Assembly: GCA_913009215.1 (NCBI GenBank)
Contig: CAJVXG010000051.1
Span: forward strand, 1-9,666
Length of the DNA: 9,666 nt
Source: an uncultured Gammaproteobacteria bacterium
GTDB lineage: Bacteria > Pseudomonadota > Gammaproteobacteria > Acidiferrobacterales > CAJVXG01
Reading direction: 5' to 3'
Shown: piece after piece, positions 6,413-9,666 of the stretch
Position numbering within the stretch: position 1 is the stretch's first letter
Layout: every line of letters begins with the position of its first letter
Position numbers and translations under genes: made by a program
Notes under the pieces: model-generated
The model's input: only the letters and a program-made list of their open reading frames with translations
Database searches by the model: none
Told to the model about the DNA's origin: nothing

Positions 6413-6618
6413 CGCTATCGGCCAGGGAGAGTGGACACGAGGGCCGATAGTCCCCGATAGCCATGGAATGGCGTAGAGCCATTGTGGGAGTGATGATAAG
6501 TATCATCACGGACGCAGGGCAGTCGGGGCAACGCAGATCGCCGGTATAGTCGAGTCCATTTGGTAATGGACGCCCGACAGGGATGGACCCAATGGCTCAC
6601 GAGACGCCGGCGATCAAG
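6413..6618 (+). repeat. 206-bp structured direct repeat, copy B
   Basis: This copy matches 3239-3444 on the same strand at an offset of 3174, with one substitution (A6521 for G3347) in 206 positions. All hairpins of copy A are kept intact. Flanks are CAGATCCTA on the left and ATTGTTTC on the right; they match neither the flanks of copy A nor each other, so the edges are sharp and no target-site duplication is evident. Unlike copy A, it is not next to the two-hairpin units, showing that it is a separable module. Confidence 0.85.
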
Positions 6619-6633
6619 ATTGTTTCTAATATT

Positions 6634-6666
6634 AGAGCGTACGAATATAAGCAACAAATACGCTCT
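6634..6666. repeat. Inverted repeat AGAGCGTA...TACGCTCT
   Basis: Perfect 8-bp arms (6634-6641 and 6659-6666) with a 17-nt loop lie 15 bases past repeat copy B and upstream of the Cys-rich protein gene. No T-run follows. It may be an operator or the remains of a terminator; nothing decides between them. Confidence 0.45.
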
Positions 6667-6799
6667 GGCTTCATTTGTTTCTTGACTCCCTGTCGGTCAT
6701 TGGGTAAGTTCAGTAAAAAAGTAGGGTTTTAATATCTTATCCTTCGATTCCTTTCAAGTCCGTTGACAATGCCCATGGGGCGTTTAGGAGGCTACACAG

Positions 6800-7438
6800 A
6801 TGTCTAATCTGATCAAGCTCGTATTTGCAGTAGCAGCGTTACTTTTCAGTTTCAACGCGTTTGCAGACCCGGGTCAGGCCCACTCCTGTGCCAATGGCTG
6901 GGTGATGCAGGGCAACATCAATAGTAATGACATATGGTGCGAAAAGGGCGAGAGGACGCTGGGGAACAAGCCCGCTTGTGGCGTCAAGCGCTATAGAAAG
7001 GATGCCGACGGTATAAGAGACAGGTGCGTTAGAAAGAACAGGCCCAATGCGAGAAGGTATTGGACCCAGCCAAGATGCATTGGCGGTACCTACGCCGCGG
7101 TCTCGGGTTACGATCAATGTCGAAGCAGGGGCAAAACCAGTAAGCATTTCTACTGCAAGCAAGGCTGGACACTGGTGGGGTCTGCTTCGAGCCGGGGAGG
7201 ACGTGGGGTGGTCCAATGTGTACAATCTGGCAGGACGCTGGGGAACAAGCCCGCTTGTGGTGTCAAGCGCTATAGAAAGGATGCCGCCGGTATAAGAGAC
7301 AAGTGCGTTAGAAAGAACAGGCCCAATGCGAGAAGGTATTGGACCCAGCCAAGATGCATTGGCGGTACCTACACCGCGGTCTCGGGTTACGATCAATGTC
7401 GAAGCAGGGGCAGGTCCCGCCACCCCTGGAAGAGGTAG
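6800..7438 (+). CDS. Secreted, highly basic Cys-rich protein of two six-cysteine units
   Basis: I do not recognise the family. The 212-residue product has a clear Sec signal peptide (K6, hydrophobic core about 7-18, likely cleavage after AFA at residue 22). The mature part consists of two homologous units. Unit 1 cysteines are 30, 47, 60, 76, 93 and 107; unit 2 cysteines are 119, 140, 153, 169, 186 and 200. The last five spacings are identical between units, which suggests three disulfides each in the periplasm or outside. Each unit opens C-x2-GW and ends with a strongly conserved half (TLGNKPACGVKRYRKDA, RYWTQPRCIGGTY, VSGYDQCRSRG). I count 42 Lys/Arg against 11 Asp/Glu in the mature chain, about +31. 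The start is fixed by AGGAGG (6786-6791) eight bases upstream. The gene is followed by a strong hairpin and a terminator. DNA, polysaccharide or envelope binding would fit the charge but is a guess. Confidence 0.85.
   Translation: MSNLIKLVFAVAALLFSFNAFADPGQAHSCANGWVMQGNINSNDIWCEKGERTLGNKPACGVKRYRKDADGIRDRCVRKNRPNARRYWTQPRCIGGTYAAVSGYDQCRSRGKTSKHFYCKQGWTLVGSASSRGGRGVVQCVQSGRTLGNKPACGVKRYRKDAAGIRDKCVRKNRPNARRYWTQPRCIGGTYTAVSGYDQCRSRGRSRHPWKR
6953..7133 (+). repeat. Intragenic direct repeat, copy 1
   Basis: These 181 bp recur at 7232-7412 (offset 279) with four substitutions, which change three residues (Asp/Ala, Arg/Lys, Ala/Thr). They encode the second part of the first six-Cys unit. The first part of each unit is clearly homologous in protein pattern but far more diverged. 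Confidence 0.95.
7232..7412 (+). repeat. Intragenic direct repeat, copy 2
   Basis: This is the partner of 6953-7133, ending 26 bases before the stop codon. The near-identity stops abruptly on both sides, after which the units are joined by unrelated sequence (KTSKHFYC... in the linker, RSRHPWKR at the C-terminus). Confidence 0.95.
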
Positions 7439-7450
7439 TAGTTTTAGATT

Positions 7451-7499
7451 AATTTAGTTGGTCGAGTCCGGTGCTAAATTAGGCTCGGCCAACTGAATT
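7451..7499. repeat. Strong 16-bp-arm hairpin after the Cys-rich gene
   Basis: AATTTAGTTGGTCGAG (7451-7466) faces CTCGGCCAACTGAATT (7484-7499). It pairs over 16 positions with two T-G wobbles and a 17-nt loop, beginning 12 bases after the stop codon. It lacks a T-run, so it is more like an mRNA 3'-end stabiliser or a regulator/recombination site than a terminator; a separate terminator follows 38 bases later. Confidence 0.75.
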
Positions 7500-7536
7500 A
7501 ATAATCCAGCCCTGATCTGATCACCTTATTGTTAAT

Positions 7537-7564
7537 AAAAAGACCGGCGATTGCTGGTCTTTTT
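7537..7564. terminator. Bidirectional rho-independent terminator
   Basis: A5, then GACCGGC (7542-7548), loop GATT, GCTGGTC (7553-7559, one G-T pair) and T5. The A/T flanks make it work in both directions, and it lies between the plus-strand Cys-rich gene and the end of the minus-strand CARDB pseudogene, so it can serve both. Confidence 0.92.
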
Positions 7565-7582
7565 GTCACAAATAATTATTAT

Positions 7583-8064
7583 TTACAGACTGCAGACGAC
7601 ATATTTTGAGTACTCGTTATTATTCTCATTTCTTTCTGGTAACCGATTTATACTGTCCACTACTAACCTGAGAGTATGGCTTCCCAGCAAAGGACTGTTA
7701 AAATTGGAGAAAGCTGGAGTCCATATCCAGGTAACCGTGCCCCCGTTACGACCTGCCAGCACCTTGTAGGGTCTAGTTTAGAGAGATGCAATCCGCCAAA
7801 AGGTACAAAATTGCTGCGGTAAAGTTTTATTAATACACCAGAACCAAGAGCATAAGCCGATTCTGGTATGGCGCCGCCGTTGTTCCGCACAATAAATTTT
7901 AATTTACAATCACTCGTAGCGAGATAGGTCTCAGAGAACAATTGTTTTTAATATTAGCAAAAATTGTTCTCTGAGACCTATTTTGGACTCTGGGCATAAG
8001 CAACCCCGGTCGTGAAGAAGCATGCTATTAAGATGGCTAGAAATACTTCTCTGAAGATTTTCAT
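7583..8064 (-). pseudogene. Broken gene for a secreted CARDB-domain protein
   Basis: The minus strand starts with ATG at 8064, with AGGGGG five bases upstream. It encodes a good signal peptide (MKIFREVFLAILIACFF..., likely cut after AYA) and reaches SPK, then meets TAG at 7980 inside a perfect hairpin. TAA codons follow in the same frame at 7956 and 7950. The same frame then resumes as a domain reading TYLATSDCKLKFIVRNNGG and SGVLIKLYRSNFVPFGGL, up to KLDP near 7768. From there sense continues only in another frame (KVLAGRNGGTVTW, HTLRLVVDSINRLPERNENN) to TAA at 7583-7585, which implies one lost base at about 7760-7770. The DC-x-V-R-N-G start and the LRLVVDS-N-ERNENNN end are typical of CARDB-like immunoglobulin-fold adhesion domains. 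The repaired length would be about 155-160 residues, exported. Two independent lesions argue for a pseudogene; a recoding or attenuation role for the hairpin is less likely. Confidence 0.8.
7924..7981. repeat. Perfect 20-bp inverted repeat inside the CARDB pseudogene
   Basis: The arms ATAGGTCTCAGAGAACAATT (7924-7943) and its exact reverse complement (7962-7981) have an 18-nt AT-rich loop; three more pairs form past a bulged G. It sits exactly at the junction of signal peptide and mature domain and supplies the three in-frame stops. The arm nearer the domain also encodes its first residues, so the other arm may be an inverted copy made by replication template switching. Confidence 0.9.
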
Positions 8065-8137
8065 GCTTCCCCCTTGCTCCCAGACTGTAATCGCAGTTCT
8101 GACAATAATTCTTAGGATTAGAATACTTCTATAGTAG
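8065..8137. other. Divergent intergenic region, CARDB pseudogene to chrA
   Basis: It contains the AGGGGG ribosome site of the pseudogene (minus strand) and presumably its old promoter. No clear -10/-35 pair could be assigned to the minus strand. Confidence 0.35.
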
Positions 8138-8143
8138 TATAAT
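8123..8143 (+). promoter_or_regulatory. Putative chrA promoter with overlapping operator
   Basis: TATAAT (8138-8143) is an exact -10 box 59 bases before chrA. It overlaps an 18-bp dyad ATACTtCTATAGtAGTAT (8123-8140) that is perfect apart from one symmetric mismatch (lower case). A protein bound there would block the promoter, which suggests repression. No good -35 is visible 16-18 bases upstream. Confidence 0.45.
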
Positions 8144-8202
8144 GATAGGTGCTAATACCTGGATTATTCCCCTTAAGATAAAAAGAAAAATAAAGCATAG
8201 CT

Positions 8203-9558
8203 ATGTCAGATAACAATATACTATCAAGGCCAGACCCTGTTTCTTTGTGGCAGGCCTTTGGTTATTGGCTCAAGCTCGGTTTCATCAGCTTTGGCGGTCC
8301 GGCCGGTCAGATTAGTATGATGCATCAGGAGTTGGTGGAACGGCGGCGCTGGATTTCGGAGAATCGATTCCTGCATGCCTTGAATTACACCATGGTGTTG
8401 CCGGGTCCGGAAGCGCAGCAGTTGGCGACGTATATCGGCTGGTTGATGCATGGCATCCGTGGTGGTGTCATAGCCGGCTTTCTGTTTGTGTTTCCATCAT
8501 TGTTTATTCTTATTGCCTTGACCTGGATCTATCTGGCCTATGGTGAGCTGCCGGTAGTGGCAGGCATTTTGTATGGTATCAAGCCGGCAGTCACCGCGAT
8601 CGTCGTGTTTGCCGCCTATCGTATTGGTTCGCGGGCACTGAAGAACGAGGTGTTGTGGATTATGGCGTTAGCGGCACTGGTGGCCATTGCCTGGTTTAAA
8701 GTGCCGTTTCCGTATATTGTATTTAGCGCCGGAATTATTGGTTATATCGGCGCCCATGTGGCGCCGGACAAATTCAAGGCCGGGGGCCATCATGGCGATG
8801 GCCGTGGTTCTTACGGCCCGGCGATCATTGACGACGACACGCCTATCCCGGAACACGCCAGATTCAAATGGTCCCGCGTCATTACAATATCTGCTATTGG
8901 TCTATTGTTGTGGGCCACGGCCATGGGGATCTTGTACAAACTATACGGCTGGGAAGGCGTATTGACACAAATGGGCTGGTTCTTTACCAAGGCGGCGTTA
9001 CTTACCATTGGTGGCGCCTATGCGGTATTGCCCTATGTGTACCAGGGTGGTGTCGATACCTACCATTGGTTGTCGGCGACACAAATGATTGATGGCCTGG
9101 CATTGGGTGAGACCACCCCGGGTCCATTAATTATGGTCGTCGCCTTTGTCGGTTTTGTCGGCGGTTGGACCAAAGAGATATATGGTTCGGGCATGTTGCC
9201 GCTGGCCGGCATTGTCGCCGCATCGGTGGTGACCTTTTTTACCTTCTTGCCGTCGTTCCTGTTTATTCTCGTCGGTGGCCCGGCAGTGGAGGCCACCCGG
9301 CACGACGTCAAATTTACGGCGCCATTGACCGGCATCACCGCCGCTGTCGTCGGCGTGATATTAAATCTGGCTTTATTTTTTGGCTATCATGTGTTGTGGC
9401 CCAAGGGGTTTGATGGTTCCTTTGAGTGGTTCTCGTTGATTGTCGGTATTCTCGCCTTCGTTGCGTTGATTCAGTTCAAGTTGGGGATCGTGACAGTTAT
9501 TGGTGGTTCGGCAGTGTTGGGATTAGCGTATTCATTGGTTATGCTTTACTTTACATGA
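8203..9558 (+). CDS. chrA: Chromate transporter family protein ChrA (two CHR domains)
   Basis: This 451-residue membrane protein is a full-length (two-domain) CHR-family transporter. The N-terminal CHR half has the hallmark GFISFGGPAGQI (26-37), ELVERRRWISE (43-53) and LPGPEAQQLATYIGW (66-80). The C-terminal half repeats the pattern with TKAALLTIGGAYAVLPYV (262-279), DGLALGETTPGPLIMV (297-312) and a GFVGGW stretch. A hydrophilic loop with HHGDGRGS (196-203) separates the halves. About ten to twelve membrane helices are visible. Known members expel chromate from the cytoplasm, usually driven by the proton gradient; some homologues have other or unknown substrates, so chromate resistance is inferred. 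The ATG start gives a normal N-terminus but no clear Shine-Dalgarno. There is no chrB, chrC or chrF beside it, so any regulation would have to come from elsewhere, perhaps through the dyad at 8123-8140. Confidence 0.93.
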   Translation: MSDNNILSRPDPVSLWQAFGYWLKLGFISFGGPAGQISMMHQELVERRRWISENRFLHALNYTMVLPGPEAQQLATYIGWLMHGIRGGVIAGFLFVFPSLFILIALTWIYLAYGELPVVAGILYGIKPAVTAIVVFAAYRIGSRALKNEVLWIMALAALVAIAWFKVPFPYIVFSAGIIGYIGAHVAPDKFKAGGHHGDGRGSYGPAIIDDDTPIPEHARFKWSRVITISAIGLLLWATAMGILYKLYGWEGVLTQMGWFFTKAALLTIGGAYAVLPYVYQGGVDTYHWLSATQMIDGLALGETTPGPLIMVVAFVGFVGGWTKEIYGSGMLPLAGIVAASVVTFFTFLPSFLFILVGGPAVEATRHDVKFTAPLTGITAAVVGVILNLALFFGYHVLWPKGFDGSFEWFSLIVGILAFVALIQFKLGIVTVIGGSAVLGLAYSLVMLYFT

Positions 9559-9599
9559 TTTCGCTTTCCTGACAGGTGAAGGGTGAAACTCGCCTATCT

Positions 9600-9621
9600 A
9601 TAGGTTATGATTTCGACCTAT
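9600..9621. promoter_or_regulatory. Small hairpin ATAGGT...ACCTAT over the next start codon
   Basis: The 6-bp arms (9600-9605 and 9616-9621) include the first two bases of the ATG at 9620 and the only AGG near it. It could reduce translation of the next gene or be chance. Confidence 0.25.
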
Positions 9622-9666
9622 GATAATAATAAGAAGTCTGGTATTTGCAGCACTTTGCCTTCTCGC
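9620..9666 (+). CDS. Start of an exported protein gene, cut by the window end
   Basis: ATG at 9620 opens a frame reading MIIIRSLVFAALCLL, a typical signal-peptide start with an early Arg and a hydrophobic core; a Cys follows in the core. The frame is open to the last base. It lies 61 bases after chrA on the same strand. No Shine-Dalgarno is evident at good spacing, and another frame starting at ATG 9608 is also open but looks non-coding. No function can be assigned. Confidence 0.45.
   Translation, partial: MIIIRSLVFAALCLL

Noticed and set aside
6198..6509. 103-codon minus-strand ORF running through repeat copy B
   Set aside because: The equivalent ORF in copy A ends differently once the repeat stops, which shows it is a by-product of the repeat sequence.
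3239..6618. Composite transposon made of repeats A and B around sulP
   Set aside because: The repeats encode no transposase, and neither shows target-site duplication or terminal inverted repeats.
6763..6768. TTGACA as -35 of the Cys-rich gene
   Set aside because: At the right spacing the -10 would fall on the Shine-Dalgarno AGGAGG, with no TATAAT-like word.
6839..7423. 194-codon minus-strand ORF opposite the Cys-rich gene
   Set aside because: It is a shadow: the plus-strand frame has a signal peptide, AGGAGG site and conserved Cys spacing, and this ORF merely repeats because the DNA does.
7663..7941. Stand-alone 92-codon minus-strand ORF with a TTG start
   Set aside because: Its frame continues upstream to a signal peptide at 8064 and downstream, after a one-base shift, to a CARDB-like end, so it is the middle of a pseudogene; its TTG start lies in the hairpin and has no ribosome site.
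4205..9558. SulP and ChrA as one oxyanion operon
   Set aside because: They lie on opposite strands, 2.2 kb apart, with an unrelated gene, a pseudogene, a repeat and a terminator between.

Overview
The window looks like a gammaproteobacterial chromosome of moderate GC, with a conserved housekeeping end on the left and an accessory, repeat-rich stretch from about 2.9 kb onward. The left end carries tRNA-Asp(GUC), a bidirectional-looking terminator, ppiD (periplasmic chaperone) and, convergent with it and separated by one base, fabI (enoyl-ACP reductase). The ppiD-fabI neighbourhood is the one seen in Pseudomonas and relatives, and both proteins are full length and of gammaproteobacterial type. 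I cannot name the species.

Upstream of fabI (2.9-4.2 kb) there is no credible gene. The stretch is packed with palindromic repeats: three CCYTCTCCC/GGGAGARGG hairpins, a GTAGCCCGGAT...ATCCGGGG REP-like unit, a row of four related two-hairpin units whose stems covary, a 206-bp structured repeat (copy A), a GTAGGTTGG/CCAACCTAC palindrome, and a possible MITE-like relic. A SulP anion transporter with a STAS domain and a small Cys tail follows on the minus strand (4205-5998). Its upstream region has a TATAAT promoter and, further out, a tandem TTTAAT-N5-TTTAAT box. A second copy of the 206-bp repeat (copy B, one mismatch, same orientation) lies beyond, so sulP is bracketed by 3174-bp-spaced direct repeats.

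The right part holds a gene for a secreted, very basic, 12-cysteine protein made of two 6-Cys units (6800-7438), a strong hairpin, a terminator shared by converging genes, and then a broken minus-strand gene (7583-8064). I rebuilt that gene from two frames: signal peptide, a perfect 20-bp inverted repeat carrying in-frame stops, a CARDB-like domain, then a one-base frameshift. After it come a full-length ChrA chromate-family transporter (8203-9558) with a near-perfect palindrome over its -10 box, and the start of another signal-peptide gene running off the end.

Two inorganic-anion transporters (SulP, ChrA) share this accessory stretch, but their different strands and the intervening genes and repeats give no evidence of an operon. 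The points most worth following are the covarying hairpin family with its duplicated 206-bp member, the hairpin-interrupted CARDB gene, and the Cys-rich basic protein with homogenised repeats. No database search was possible, and all family calls rest on recognised motifs.
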